Both the position numbers and the translations under genes were made by a program. DNA of 64,000 bases from Acheta domesticus. Lineage: Eukaryota; Arthropoda; Insecta; Orthoptera; Gryllidae. Under the pieces are notes generated by a model. The model did no database searches. It was not told the DNA's origin and saw only the letters and a list, made by a program, of their open reading frames with translations. Below, piece by piece: positions 23,300 through 36,399 of this stretch. Location: NCBI GenBank assembly GCA_031308135.1, contig JAHLJT010000631.1, forward strand, positions 159,936,921 through 160,000,920, in the 5' to 3' direction. Position 1 is the stretch's first letter; the number at the start of each line of letters is the position of its first letter.

Positions 23300-23575
23300 C
23301 AGATTCGTATTATTGCAAAAAATCAATTGTCGAAGTTTTGATGGTGATACAGGTTTTCGGGAACACCGATATCAAAAAATTGTATTTCAAGGTCTGTGTT
23401 TTTGTCACCCGTCCCTTGTGTATATCCTCCAGCCCGCCGTTCTGCCCGTCCGTTTGCCCGTCAGTGGACAACCGTACCGCCTGTACAGTTCACAGGAATT
23501 TCTTCAAAATGGATATTTCCGAGTCTGATAAACCGTTCTCGAGGTCCCACGAATTTGAAATAGTTATTTGAAGCG
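23300..23575 (-). repeat. PIR copy, inverted, diverged
   Basis: Reverse-complement PIR tail: accgatatcaaaaa, a gtccgtttgcccgtc block near 23448-23463, then the cttcaaaatggatatttccg and cgaggtcccacgaatttgaaat blocks. Confidence 0.55.
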
Positions 23576-23699
23576 CACTTCTCTCTATTTTAGAAATAAA
23601 TAAATAAATAGACATAATTTGACCCATGTTTAAAAAGATTTTAAACCTGCCATGAGGGTTACAAGCAAAGACTTACCTAAAATTAAAACATTCATTTCA

Positions 23700-24085
23700 A
23701 ATTCGCGAGTGTTAATTTAGACTTGATCAATAGGAAAATATCCATTACAGGAAAATCCTGTGTACAATTTGAGCACTAATTTTATTCAGAGACAGACGGA
23801 CTATCAGCCACACAGACGAACAGACAGTCGCGGAAACACATGGACGGACAGAGGGATGGACGGAGAGACGGAAAGACAGGCTGACTAGTGGAGTGACCGA
23901 CGGATATCCGGACGAACAGATGGAGGTCACATGGGCGGACATACGTTAAAATAGACTTTTTCAAACTGGAGGCGAATGGGCGAGCAGACTGAAATTGGGA
24001 CAGAGACTGTTGTTTTAGAAACAAAACCAACTTTTTGATATCCAGGACCTCCAGAAAGATATCCATCAGAAACATTTCTTCAAAT
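23700..24085 (+). repeat. PIR copy, forward, diverged
   Basis: Forward PIR tail with an expanded gacagacgga-type block (23792-23945), followed by ctttttgatatccaggacc. Older than the 5-7 kb copies by eye. Confidence 0.6.
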
Positions 24086-24609
24086 GATAGACATCGATGT
24101 TCTGTCATAACAGAAATATCAATGGACTACTTCTATACTTTTTGTCTAATAGTTCACAGGGAAATAATACATTCATACACTTACTTCGAAGGAAAGCCTA
24201 GTATTAAAGAGGGAGACGTAGAGAGAAAACCTCAATCTGATGCATTATGCAATTCGCCAAACACTTAGGGTAAGAACGGGAAAGAATGACATTGACATTC
24301 GACAAAGTCATGACCAAATTCTAAATAATGTATTAAAGTGAAATTTGAATTTTGAAACATTTTTAAACAATTAAATGTAGGATTTAAAAATAAAATCCTT
24401 GAGGGTGCTTTGTAAAACATTGTTTTGGGAGCGAAAATGGCTGTATCTGTAATGTAATCCATCTTTGATCCGCACCAGCCCCTGAAAACTGTGTTACTGT
24501 ATTACAGTAAACATAATATTTATTACTACAGATTAAATTGCACAAAGTTTCAAATAATCTATTTAATTTTGCCTAGAGTTCCAGATTTTGAACACTTTTA
24601 AGTTTCTGA

Positions 24610-25590
24610 CAAACTAGACTGGAAAATGAATTCATTTTGTAGGTTGTTCAAATAAATATTTAGAGCTATTTCCAAAAAAATGGTATTAGTGTATTTGTTT
24701 AAAACTTTCTATTCCATTCAAAATTATGAAAAAACTAATGATATTTAATGAAGTGCATATGAAATTAATTAATTATCCAATTTTTAATCACAGAGTTTAT
24801 TGAGAAAAATGACCTCAATCTGCAATATTGTAAATGTAAGAGTGGCTCCAAGAAAATTTAACTTTTGCAATTTCCAAAGTAGCAGAGTTCTCAGTAAAAA
24901 TCTGATCTGTTCTATCTTTTCAAACTTATTTTCTTCAATTTTTGCAAGGAAATTATAGAAAAAAGGTTCATTCAATTTTATAAAAATTTTGAAAATGTCT
25001 CTTGTGAAATACTCCCCAAAACATCAAGATTCATTTCAAATTCGTCTCGTGTCTGACCATATCGATCGGAAAAATTTATTTTGGGAAAAACCATAATAAT
25101 TATTTAGGGAGTTTGGGTTGTTTGCCGCCCAACGGGTAGCTCACTGGTCAGTGTGCTCGCTTTCCATGACGCGATGCCGGGTTCGATTCCTGGTCGGGGT
25201 GTGACGATGGGAAAGATCACGTCTCAGGTTGAGAAGATCAGAATACGGCGTGGGGATGTCTACGTGCTAACCACACGTACCCCATTAACCCATGGCCGGA
25301 AGGCCGGGATGCCGCTGGTAGGTCTTGGCTCCGTCAGAGGCTGTTGTGCCAGTACAGACACAATGTTGTTTAGAGTTGAAGTCACAGATGCACATATAGA
25401 CGTTCAATCGAAAACCAATTTTCGGTATCAAAGACGTGGATTAATATACTACGTTTTAGAGAATTTAATTACCACTATAGGAGCCAGAAAAAATGCACGT
25501 TTGCGATGTCAGAAACTATAAAATAAGTTTTTACACCTTTACATAACTTTCTCAATTCTAGATATATTTATCAGTAGATATGTACGTATA
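24610..25590 (+). repeat. PIR copy, forward, split by a SINE
   Basis: Forward monomer-like sequence, then the tail (tgtgaaatactccccaaaa, atatcgatcgg). It is interrupted by a tRNA-SINE at about 25128-25365, then resumes with tagacgttcaatcg and ttttcggtatcaaagacg and ends in actttctc. Confidence 0.6.
25128..25365 (+). mobile_element. tRNA-derived SINE
   Basis: Pol III promoter boxes at tRNA spacing: A box gggtagctcactgg (25135-25148) and B box ggttcgattcc (25180-25190). A non-tRNA body follows (catggccggaaggccgggatgc). The tRNA part has no intact cloverleaf 3' half with CCA, so it is a SINE head rather than a tRNA gene. It sits inside a PIR copy. Confidence 0.75.
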
Positions 25591-25599
25591 AGAGGAATT

Positions 25600-26289
25600 A
25601 AAAAGAAGCCTTAAAAATTTGGGGTTAAGGGTCTGTAAAACACCGTTTTTGAGTTATACATGATACAAATGTGCTCCCTTGGTGATTTAATAGGATAATC
25701 AACAAATATCTACATTTTATCTTAAATGTATTTGATTTAGAGTTTTTCACTCTACAGGAGTACCACGTTTACGGAATCTCGTGTCGCTGGCGTCTTAGAA
25801 ACTCGCACGAAATCTTCATCTTTGCTTAACTTATTGCGGTAGATGTCCATGGAAGAAACGTCAAAACTGCAATTTTTTTCAAGTTAACTTTTGCAGATTA
25901 ATTCCCTCTAATGTGGAAATGAAATGGTTGATACTTGGTATAGTGTCGCACTTCATAAACCTCTTTACCAAAGTGAGCGCCAGATACTTTGCCCCAACGA
26001 GCGCACCACTCCCGCTTCTTTAAAAAATAACTAAACTCAACGTTGTCTATGAGTTTCATGTCATCTATAAAAAACTTTCGACAATGTCTTTGAAGAACAG
26101 AACTTAAAGTAATATTGATGCTTCAATTTCTGTAAGTTGTGTTTCTCACAACAAATATCCATAAAATATCACAACAAAATAAAGTTAAAAGATTAAGTGT
26201 GAGAAAGGTTGTGTTCTTCTTTTTGATTGGAATATTGCCAAGCTTCAAACACGAAACTACCCACATGATTCAGTTAGCTTCGCGGATGT
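25600..26289. other. AT-rich DNA, no supported feature
   Basis: No coding or repeat content recognised. Confidence 0.5.
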
Positions 26290-26660
26290 CCACCTCTCTG
26301 CTTGAAGGGCGAACGTGGGGGGGGGGGGCGAGTGGGCGGTGGCGGATCGAACCGACATCCTCCCGCTGCGAGGGCTCGCGGGTGCTGAGGGGGCGGAGAG
26401 GGGCCGGAACGGGGCGGGGAGGAAGGGCCCTTCCGCTAATAGGCGACGGCCGGCGGCACCAGTGCCCCGCGCGCTCCGCCAGAGAAGCCGATACCGCTCG
26501 TTTCCGGCGCCAGGCGTCGCCCCCACCCCATCCCACCCCCGCCCTCACGCGTCGTTCCTTTCTTCTCGAAATCGTGCGAAGAACGAGCGTGTGGAGCGGC
26601 GCCGGGCACCAGGTGGCCCTGGTGAGGCGGCCGGAGGAGCGCGACATCCCGACCAACTCT
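26290..26660. other. CpG island
   Basis: GC-rich block starting with a run of about nine G (near 26320). Several long compositional frames on both strands. Abrupt edges to AT-rich DNA. Confidence 0.55.
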
Positions 26661-29600
26661 TAATTAATAGAAGTATTGATTTACTTGGATTATCGTTTAT
26701 AGTAGATTATCGAAAAATAGTGTAAACATAATGAAATATTTAAGTAGAATGTGACAAAAATAGCTAAATATGAAGTAAGGAGAAGGAATAAAATATGGAA
26801 ATATATTGCAATATAATACGAAATGAAATCGTTTGGGATCGTAAAATGAATATAGATTGTTCAGAAAAAGGGTCATGTAATGACTGCAAAGTGAAAATAG
26901 AAGAGATGAAAACCTCTACCGAAAGTGAATCAAACACATCTAAAAAGTATGCAACAATCTTGAGAAATCTCAAGACAAAAATAAATATAAATATTTAGCC
27001 TGCATGAAGAGAGAATGTAGAACATCCACGTATACCTGTGAGCATGGTGTCTTTGGTGGTGAATGAAGTCTTTCATGGGGAGACTCGAAGCGACAAGGCT
27101 AACGCATTCGCCTACCACCGCAGGTGGTCGGGCTAGAGCACAGATTTATTCATGTGGAATTTTCGGTAAAGCGAATAGCCAGTGTGTTTCATCGGGCTCT
27201 CTATACGCTGCACTATTCTTCTTTGTGCCTGATAGTTGGGCCTCGGCACAGACATCGTTGCCGCACTTCACTGACATTGCGTGTTGAATAAGTTTTCGCG
27301 GGAATCTCAAGCCAATAATATATTTCAGTTTAATCTTTTTGATATTTTTCAGCACCGATGCCTATATTGTATGGATATTTTTATAGAAGTTAAATTCTGA
27401 TGTATGGCGTCAAAACTGAGTGGAAAATGTTCTCAGCTGATACGACGCCCCTTCATTTATTCCTCCAAATTTTATGGCACCAAAGCTAGATTGCGTCACT
27501 AGAAACGCTGTTGTCATTGCATGCCTCGAGGAATCCACTATGGCCTCACGCGTCACATTCAATTGTCGAACACAAAGAAGTTTGGTATTATACATAAATA
27601 TCCCTGCATTCTAGTCCACTATTGCTCTATCTTCATTATCGCTATTATTAACTGATTACTTCACCACTGATATACCTCGATGATCTAACCAGCGGAAGAG
27701 TCTCTAAACTACACTGAATGAATATAAATTCCACACCACAAAATTGCATACGTCCATTTATCTCTCACGAATTCAAAACAGGATAAAATGAAAGTATATC
27801 AGCTTATACGTTCTGACAGATACGTTCAATATAGTTCTGTTTCAAGGTGTATCACCTCACTTTCATACGGAAAATCACATGTATCATATGTGAAGGGTCG
27901 TACGTTTGCACTGGCTATGACAGCTTCACGAAAACCCCGAACGACTGACCAGTGGAATGTGGTATCGGAAAGTTTGTCGCCGTAGCATCAGCTGAACCGG
28001 AATAGGACGGGCAATACAGGAACAGTAAGCGAAGAAACAGAATACATCTCTTGTAGCCACGGTGACGAATCAGAACCTTCTGGAAGCAATTCCTTATTTC
28101 GTAGTCGAAACCGTACATTGCGAGTGGTTGGATTGGCCTCAGAGGTCATATTTCTGGTCACCACGACCAGAAAATAGTTCCCCGTATTGCTTCTTCTGAG
28201 GCTGCGATATGGATTGTATGTACGTTATACCACCAGACGACAAGAAGAACGCCATTTACCCGCGTACTCGCGCGAATATACTTGCGTCAACAAAATGTGG
28301 TGTGTCATACCTTGACTTCAGTAACTTTCAACTTTCAGACTTCGTCTCGGAATCCGTCTGCCCTCCGTGTTGACGTGCGGTTCGGGCTTATTACCTGTTC
28401 GTCATTATTCGTGGCTGTCGTTCTCCGATACGGCTGTAGTCATAAGAAAAGACGATAGTTCCCTAATCACATTGTGCGAAACTAATTAAGCCTCTCATTG
28501 TCCCCCTTTGCAATTGTTTTCAATCAGCGTACATCGAGTGCTCGGCAGATATTCTTACTTTGCGAACTACCCTTCCACATTTTGCAGGATGTGTCGCAAG
28601 GCATACAATTACCCGTTTGGTCTTACTGCAAAACCAGCCTGTTTGGTTGACATCATATTTTCTCGGCTGCCCAATAATTGGAAGCATAAAGTCATTTGAA
28701 ATGTAAAAATAGAAATTTAGTATTGAAAGAGAAGAGATTAAACCAAATCCTGTATTTTCTATTCACATCTTCCTTTGTATCTGCGACTATCAATTTTCTG
28801 AGTCTTTCTGAATCTGCTTAGAGTTTACCACAAATGTTTTTTTCGAGACTAAATATCCTAATAGTGATGATTTCAGTTTCCTTGTATATAGGAATAGATA
28901 TATTGCTAGTTAACACTTGTTCACAACGTTCCACAGATGGCTGGCGTTGCCATTAGTTCGAGACAAAAATCTGTCGAAAGCCAGATCGTTCCGCTGCGAT
29001 GAAATGTGTCCAAGACCGCCCACGCACGGCGTGCGGGTAACGATCCCTCTTGAGGATCGCTGAATGCGACCGGTCCCTTCTAAATGCATTTAAGTATTTT
29101 ACTGTACTGTTTGTCATTAGCAGTTGTTTATCATTTGTCTCCACACAAAACATCTTCGAGTTTGTCCAACGCATAATTCCCAACGCGTTTTATGCCAAAA
29201 CGCTATTTTGGCGAACAGTATCAGGAAAAAAATACAAAAACGCATTCAAAACAATCTAAGAAAATGACTTACAGAATAGAATACCTATAATGAGAAATGT
29301 TTTTTTAAAATAGATTGCAAACAACAAGTCTGTATTTTCGTGGTGTGTTCAACACACAAGAATAACTACATGCCTCAACTACGAAACAGTACGCCCCCCT
29401 TCCTGCGAGTTTCGGTCTCTCCTACTTCACTTTCGTTCACAATCCTGGAGCGTCGAATTGAGCGTGAAACAAGCGTGAATTCGTGAACCGGAGAATGACT
29501 AGCGATAATACCTTTCCATATTGTTCGTCCTCACCTTCATCTTATACCACATACACTTGTATTGCACGTGTCCACAGGCGGATCCGGGGTAAATTGCCTA

Positions 29601-30249
29601 GAATTTGCATTCCTTTATTGGAAAAATTAATTTAAGTATTTATGTTAGAATTATGTAATTATTTAAAAATAATATTGTACAGTATCGTATATACATTATG
29701 AAAATTATATTCAATATAATAATAAATATTTTAATTATTTAACAAAAATCTACGATGCCCCCCTACTCAATGATCTGCTAGATCCGTTCCTGCACGTGTC
29801 TACCTACCACTTTTGTTCGTTTTAGACTTCTCTCGCCAAACCGTTGATTTTCTGGGCATTCTTTCATTTTTCCAACAACTACTTTAACAATTCAAACCAC
29901 CACAGTATTATTCAATTCCACTTTTAAAGACTGTGTCTAATATCATTTTTATAGAACATTACGCCAACCCTTCGCCACTACCTACACCGCCCTCGCCGCC
30001 CTCTTTTTCTTCAACCACCTCGTTCATTCTTTCGGCACGACTCATCCCACATCTCTCCCATCGGGTAACGGCGAGAATATGAGAACAATGCACACGATGA
30101 TTAATTATTGACGAATGTGCGATGATTATAATCTTACAATTAATGAGGTCGTCATGTCTATCCTAAAATGAATACATGTGGCAACGGAAGCGGGCATTGA
30201 GTTATCGAAATATCTAATGTTCTCCGAAGTAATGTTGAGCCACAATTGC
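26661..30249. other. AT-rich DNA, no supported gene
   Basis: About 3.6 kb scanned on both strands. Apart from the weak SINE head near 27060, I see only short frames without recognisable domains. Confidence 0.45.
27062..27140 (+). repeat. degenerate tRNA-SINE head (weak)
   Basis: ggagactcgaagcgacaagg, then gctaacgcattcgcctaccacc and caggtggtcgggctagag, resemble a SINE tRNA domain, with A-box-like and anticodon-arm-like parts. The B box is not clean. Confidence 0.3.
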
Positions 30250-30900
30250 TCCAATTGATGTTCCAGAGCACGTTCAGATTCGAGCCACTCAAGTGGGCTG
30301 CCACGTGGCGTGCCCTGTCCCAGCGGTTGTGGTCCGCTGCTTGTGGAGTCAGCTCGACGGAAGGGGAAGGGAGGCACTCGGACGCGATCGGCTCTTGTCT
30401 AATGAAAGGCGAGCGGCGCACCAGTCACTGCAGCAGATCGCCGCGGGCACGCTGGCCCCAATGTTTGCATTTATGCAGCCCATGTTTGGATGACGCCGCC
30501 CATGGTTGCCTCCTGTCCTACCATCATCTTTAGAACCACCACGGCCGCATCCCTAGAAGCGTCCTCACTCCCCCGCCCCCAAGCCCTGCTTGCCCGCCCC
30601 TTTGAGCTCCGGGGCCCCTCCTCCGCTGTGCCTTGCGCTCGCCCGCCTGAACTGTTGCATTATTTATTGGCCGTTATCGGTGCAGCCCGGGCGGCCGACT
30701 CGCTTTCCATGTGAATGGCGGTATTGCAAAACTCGGCACCTCTCGCTCCGTTGCTGCCCCATCCCGCAGCCCCGTCTGCGCGGCACCACCTCCGCCACCG
30801 CCACCGCCTTCCACGCCGCCGCCCAGCCTGTATCCGCAAGAGGCTTCGCTTGCCTCTCCCGCGCTCGCCGTTGGGGGCGAAGATCACACATCCAAAGCGA
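30250..30900. other. CpG island
   Basis: About 650 bp of GC- and CpG-rich DNA, C-rich on plus in its second half (ccgccaccgccaccgcc near 30793). Many overlapping frames, none recognisable. Confidence 0.55.
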
Positions 30901-31760
30901 AGCTATTTTTAGCCATGCACATTTATAAGAATTTGGAATAATCACATTAACCAGCTCTGTAGCTTTCTATTTTATTCGTGAAATCTTTAATTTCTCCTTT
31001 CTCGTCAATTTTGTATTTATTTGTTGGACTATGTACTGAAGAGTAATATGAAATGGATTAGTATTAGAGTAATGTAAACCAAGACTGAGCTAGGATCACC
31101 AGCGTATCTTCTAATATTATTTTGGCCATAAGAGATATGTTTTTAGACTCTATTGTACTTTAAAATTTATTGTGCTCTTAGATGTAATAACTGATAATTT
31201 CTTCACATTGGATGAAACATTCTCAACATTTTCTTGAATTAAATATTTCAGGCGAGAGAATTTGAAAACTGAGGAATTGTCAATGTCAATTGTCAGTTTG
31301 TAATTTTAACTAATTCTTTAGCATTTATTGCATATTATCGGTGGTATTTCATATTTGCACCCCGTTTTCTAAACACAAAAGAACTCACTTTCGTCAAAAT
31401 TAATTTTTTTTAAGCACTTCGAGTTCTACTGTGCACTTGACGTCTCATCAGTGATTACAGCATTAGAAAACCTACGTTGTGCAACATTTCACAATCATAT
31501 CTTTCTTTACGTATTCGCAAGCAACAGAAAGCAAAATGGTATTCCACAATTGTAATAATATATGTATATTCCTCTATTTTTGATATATTTAATACTATTA
31601 TTTCTGTAAGAGTTACATTACGCTAAGTTTCTAAATCGTTATCCTGCCAAGGGTCTCGGTTCCAATGTTACCAGTGAAGAGAGTTTAAGGATATTTCTTG
31701 TTCATTCATCTTGTAATTTACTTCCAGTATCTATTTGGAAAATGGTCTTTTTGGATTATA
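30901..31760. other. AT-rich DNA, no supported feature
   Basis: Nothing recognised. Confidence 0.5.
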
Positions 31761-31872
31761 CTCCCTACATATGTGGAGGTACTGTGTATGTAACTATGTT
31801 TGTGTTTAAAGGAGAGGATAGGACAAGGAAGAGGAAAGAAAGTTCGCCCGCGGTCTGCGGCCTGTTTGCTCG
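31761..31872 (+). repeat. repeat B, partial copy
   Basis: ctccctacatatgtgg followed by ggacaaggaagaggaaagaa and cggtctgcggcctgtttg matches the middle of the copies at 33541-33868 and 63682-63985. Unnamed SINE-sized family. Confidence 0.55.
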
Positions 31873-32769
31873 AGTATAGGATGACCCTTTGTCTGGGGTC
31901 TGCCACCGAAAAAATACACTAAATCAAAAAGTATTGGTTTAGTATCGGATAGAATTATCTGCTAGTTTAAAAGCTTAATTTTCCTAAAATATGAACCTAG
32001 GACTTACAGCAACACTTACCAGCGCTTCAGGTGGCGTACTTGTGAAACGACGAATTCCTTTGTTAGAGCCGTCGACTAGGCGTAACTTCCCTGCGTCAAC
32101 TGGTACGAGTACACTCTGGAAAACTTTGGTTAGGTTGTAACAGTCAGTAAGACAGCTTCCGTCTGCTTATACTCACCCTTCGATACAATGTCCGGTTAAC
32201 CAGAATCACCTCCCATTATACAACAATTGCATTATTTTTTACGAGTTCTAAAATAGAAAATCAACTAAGATTACAAAGAACTAGTATTTTATAACTCTTT
32301 CCTCCATCAACTGTCTTGTTGTATCTCCACGATCTCTAATAAAAGAAGTTTCTTTAAAGGAATAAATATTTAGGTTATGAAATTCTTGAAGTTATGTACT
32401 CTTTAATTATTAAAATTAATTTAAATAATAATTCAAAGGAAATAAGGATAAAATATCGTACATTCACCTTCTAATATCTGCTGTATGTTAAGGAATATAC
32501 ATGTAGTACGAATTTAATGTAGTTTTCAGTAATGTGAGGTTTGTTAATTTTCTTTTCGCTTCATTCCCAACAATACTAGGCTCGATTAGGTTTACTACCT
32601 GCCATCAGTATATCGTAAATAGTGTATTATACTTTCAAAACTTGACGATATTAATTTGCAGAGGTTTACAATAGAAACAAATTACACAGATTCAAAATTA
32701 TTTACATTTTAAAAATTATTACATGCACATTTATTTTCATATGCATTAGATGTCCAGTAGTCGGCCTAG
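31873..32769. other. AT-rich DNA, no supported feature
   Basis: Nothing recognised on either strand. Confidence 0.5.
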
Positions 32770-33446
32770 TGGTTGTGGCCTTCATCAGAACAAGGTAGTC
32801 AAACGAAAGATGTACAGAAATGAAATAACAGCCAGTATATCAATAAGATGGACAGAATTCTTGACTTCCTCCTTGATGTCGTTCGTCAGAGACTGCAGGT
32901 TGTAGACCACATGTCGGGCAAGGGGGTGGGTGGAAAAGTTGATTGCGCCCATGATCGGGCGCAGTGTCACGTCGGGATTATGTATCTTAGGCAGACCATA
33001 GAGCCCATAAAAAGAGTGATTATCACGTTTTAGCCTAGTTTTTGCCTACGATTCTATGTCCACCATATTATTTACCCGTACCGAGACCACTTCCCTCAAC
33101 TTTCATATGACGTTAATCTGCAGAACAGTGTAGGTATCATCAGACAACAACGTCTCAATTTGGAAATGATATTCTATGGTTTTCATGACCACCGTGGCAA
33201 AGCCTTTATCCATGCCTTAAACGAGATCCTCACGTTTACATAGTTCACATAACATAACACATTCCTCGCGCGACGAATTACTGGGTGCCAATTTAACGCG
33301 AAGTCGTGAGCCGATTCTCTGCAGATGTGGTCTGCTTGGTCAACAGGCACCTTGGAAAGTACGTTTTCCATCCCTGTCACCATATCCGTGGAAAGAAAGA
33401 CGATCGGGCACGGGAGGGAAGTCGAATCCTTTGCTGAAAATTCCAT
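32770..33446 (-). pseudogene. Penelope-like element RT fragment
   Basis: Minus-strand frames carry N-terminal and early RT motifs of Penelope-like elements in the right order. First (33446-33183) comes a segment ending in ENVLSKVPVDQADHI, matching the region before RT. Next is GFATVVM...LLSDDTY, and then YGLPKIHNPDVTLRPI...KNS, the hallmark RT block (about 33030-32830). Frame changes and stops separate the blocks. The catalytic YADD region and GIY-YIG domain are absent, so the copy is truncated as well as frameshifted. A partial Penelope-like 3' end on the plus strand at 52.3-53.2 kb covers the complementary part of such a protein, but the two need not be the same family. Confidence 0.8.
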
Positions 33447-33540
33447 GGCAGCTTCATCAAGCTATTCGTCGGTTAGGATGATGACCGTGCAAGTCTACGA
33501 GGCGAAAGGCAGAAGGAGATGGAGGTTTGCAAGTTGGCGG

Positions 33541-33868
33541 AGAACTTCCCTCTCTGGATGGCGAGATCCGGCGCTGACCTACCCATGGGCTTGTGGGGAT
33601 ATCCCGAACCATGTATCTCTCACCATCAGGGCACCTCCTGAGCCGGAACAAGTTCTTGACTGGACTCCTGCATGTGTGTTAGTGTAGGACATGCAAGTGT
33701 AAGTGTATGTAAATAAGCGGGGGAGAAAGGAAAAGAAAGGAAATATCGCGCGCGATCCATGGCTCATTTGTTAAGGTATTGCCTGGTTCGCCTGGTGTTG
33801 TAAGGTTCGCCTGGTATTGTTCGAAACAAAACACGGAGAACTACTGATTAGAGCAGCCGGTAGCTAGC
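33541..33868 (+). repeat. repeat B, long copy
   Basis: Shares cttccctctctggatggcg, gagatccggcgctgac, the tgtaagtg region, and the terminal ggtattgcctggt/gagcagccgg blocks with 63682-63985. It abuts the Penelope-like fragment. Confidence 0.6.
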
Positions 33869-33984
33869 AATCTCCTCCAGACAGCGATTGAATCCGACCT
33901 AGCTATCTAGCTGGCGTCGGGACTCGTACCTTAGGAGGGACGAAAGTGAGACTTGCGATTTTTAAGAGTTCTTTGCTCTCTCCG

Positions 33985-34340
33985 AGGAAAATATATAATC
34001 AGAAAATTTGGGGCCGTTATTGAGAATATTTTGAAAATATCAAGGCTTTAATAAGTTAAAGTACCCCCAAAAATTCAAATATATGATTCATAATAGCAGA
34101 GCCTCGAGATCATACAGATCGATCCGGGAATATCAATTATGAAGAAAATTGTTAGAACAGTTACGGCAAGTGTACAGCACAGACGGCCGGACCGACAGAC
34201 GGACGAGCATAAATCTTTTGCGTCAAATCCTTAATTCGGTATTAAGAAAAACGTTAATTCTGACTACAGAACATATTAGAGAAAGTAATTTACTATTTAT
34301 AGGAACAATATTTATCCACTTTTGCGATATCAAAATCTCA
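33985..34340 (+). repeat. PIR copy, forward, partial
   Basis: Starts with ggggccgttattgaga, then agtacccccaaaa, cagatcgatccggga, and a gacggccggaccgacagacg block at about 34180-34205; ends before the hairpin. Confidence 0.65.
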
Positions 34341-35064
34341 CAATACTAGTTTTTCTTTCAAAAAATTACCACTTTCCGCTGCAATATATTCTGTATACTA
34401 CATTGGTTTTTCTGGCTGAATGGACCGCAGTTCTGGATTGTCGAATTTGTGTTGATGCTCTAGATTTAAAACAATTAGTTTTCGCATTTCGTGCGCTACG
34501 ATTGGCAATGAGTATTGAAAGTGGTGTCTGAGGCGTGTTAAAATAGACAGAAATTGCGGTTTTAGAATATTACGTAACCGTTACTAGCGCGAGGAACTAC
34601 GTCTTGGTGTGGCACTGCAGTTTCATTTAAAAAACAATGAAGGAGCAGTTATTTGAAGATTCTTTACGTAATATGTGGGTAACACCATGTACGCGAGATA
34701 TTTAGTATATGTTTGTGATAAATATATGCCTAAGCAATGCCAGGTGTCCTTAGGTTAGTTATTTGTTAAAAACTACTTCAGAAGAATTCGACAAGAATCC
34801 AATCCAGCTCCAAAACTAATTAGCATATTAGTATTACGTTTACTATTGAAATTTTACAATACCAATTTCATTGCGCAAAAATACTCATACGTTGAACAGA
34901 TTTGAAATACGAAGGTTTCAATATTAGACTCATGTCTACGTATCTTCTGAGGTAAGCTAATTTTCAGTAAATGCCACAGTAGTATTTTCAAACTACTGGT
35001 ATTTTATACAATAAATACTACCGGTCTGTGCCTATCAATACATCGCAAAATTGTTATGTCGGTG
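34341..35064. other. AT-rich DNA, no supported feature
   Basis: Nothing recognised. Confidence 0.5.
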
Positions 35065-35230
35065 GTTTTACATCCCTCTGTGCGCCTGCACGCCAAGAGC
35101 CCAGGGCGTGCGTTTGGGAAGCGCAACGTATTTAGACCGCCGGGGGCGAGCGCGGCCAAATGAATCACGGCAGAGCGAGCGCGTGAAATTAACGCTGTGA
35201 ACCGCGTGCGACGGGGAAATATTTTAGGCT
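35065..35230. other. short GC-rich island
   Basis: About 165 bp with clustered CpG (ccgccgggggcgagcgcggcc). No exon evident. Confidence 0.45.
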
Positions 35231-35990
35231 AATAGACGAACATGGCCCTCCGTTGCATAGCTTCCCACTCATCAATATTTGATGGGCGACTGCCAGAGAT
35301 GATTGATTGCAAATGAACTATTAGAGAGCAAGGAAATATTGAAATACGTAATGAAGTGTGAAATGAATATCTCGTTATATTGTCCTCAATCATTGGAAAT
35401 ATTTCTAAGTAACAAATGATTTTCCTGATTATTAATTTTTGAGAAAAAATTTCTCGAACAATATACTATAGTAGTTATACAGTATATGTAGTAAAATAAG
35501 CATGATTATAATGTATTTGCGAGTTGCACGAGCGACAGTGCTGGCGAACACATATGGGTGATTTACGTGATGATAGATTACTGTGATTATGGATGAATTT
35601 TTGTAGGAAAGTGTACCTTTGGGAGATGGAATGATTATTTAAATTGATGAAAGTTCGGAAAGGAGTATAATTGAAGTAAAACAGTAATGGTAAATGGGTA
35701 TCTGGAGAAATTTAATCTGTGTCAACACTGGCTTTACAGGTTGTATCTCCATGATACTCACTCATGAAATAAGAGATTCGATTAGATTGTTTTAGATAAA
35801 AGAAAAAGTTTTGCCAAGCCGGGATTCACTATGATTTCGGATTTTTGGAGATATTTAAATTGTCTACGTGATTAATGGCTCCTTTTTGTCAGCCACTATT
35901 TATCAAGGACTCTAAAACGTACTCGAATTCAATTGAAAAATCTATAATTATATTAAAACGTCAATTTCCGCAAGTACTCGTCTTGGGCAC
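35231..35990. other. AT-rich DNA, no supported feature
   Basis: Nothing recognised. Confidence 0.5.
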
Positions 35991-36120
35991 CAGATAGCGC
36001 CACCTCTCGGGGCCGTTGCGGCGGAGGAAGTAGCGACAGGCAATCACTCCCTCCCCCTTCCCCAGAAATCAGATGGCCGCCGCGCTGGCAGGATGCATCG
36101 CTGCACATGGAATCTACGCG
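35991..36120. other. short GC-rich island
   Basis: Compact GC block containing ccacctctcggggcc and agatggccgccgcg. Begins with a CTCF-like word. The following small frame (36073-36273) is not recognised. Confidence 0.4.
35997..36010 (-). promoter_or_regulatory. CTCF-like motif (weak)
   Basis: Minus strand CCGAGAGGTGGCGC contains the AGGTGGCGC core reported for insect CTCF, with two mismatches to the wider consensus. Confidence 0.25.
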
Positions 36121-36399
36121 GCGAACACTTGCTGTCTGTCGAATCTTTTTGGCCGCAGTGGTGGCATAGTTAATGGGGTGTCTATGCCAGTGATGTGTGC
36201 GGAAGGGTTGGAAAGATGTTACAGCGGTATTTTGCTAAAGGAAGAAATAATCCGGAGAGGGAGTCACGTATAAACAGCAATCGTTTTCCCTCTGTAATTA
36301 TTCTCTAAACTATTTTCTGTAATGTTGTAATTTCAGTGCAAATAATCCTACGCCGTCAATGGCAATTGTTGTGATTTGAAGTTGAGAAAGTTCTTTGAT

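Noticed and set aside
25153..25521. 122-codon plus frame
   Set aside because: Runs through the tRNA-SINE and PIR tail; not a gene.
26139..26725. Frames of 128-174 codons at 26.1-26.7 kb
   Set aside because: Same compositional effect in a CpG island; no domain and no splice-site support.
35108..35150. CTCF-like word ccgccgggggcgag
   Set aside because: One base short of the consensus spacing within a GC-rich island, where such words arise by chance.
36073..36273. 66-codon frame beginning MAAALAGCIAAHG
   Set aside because: Starts in a CpG-rich spot, no family resemblance and no splice context; insufficient support.
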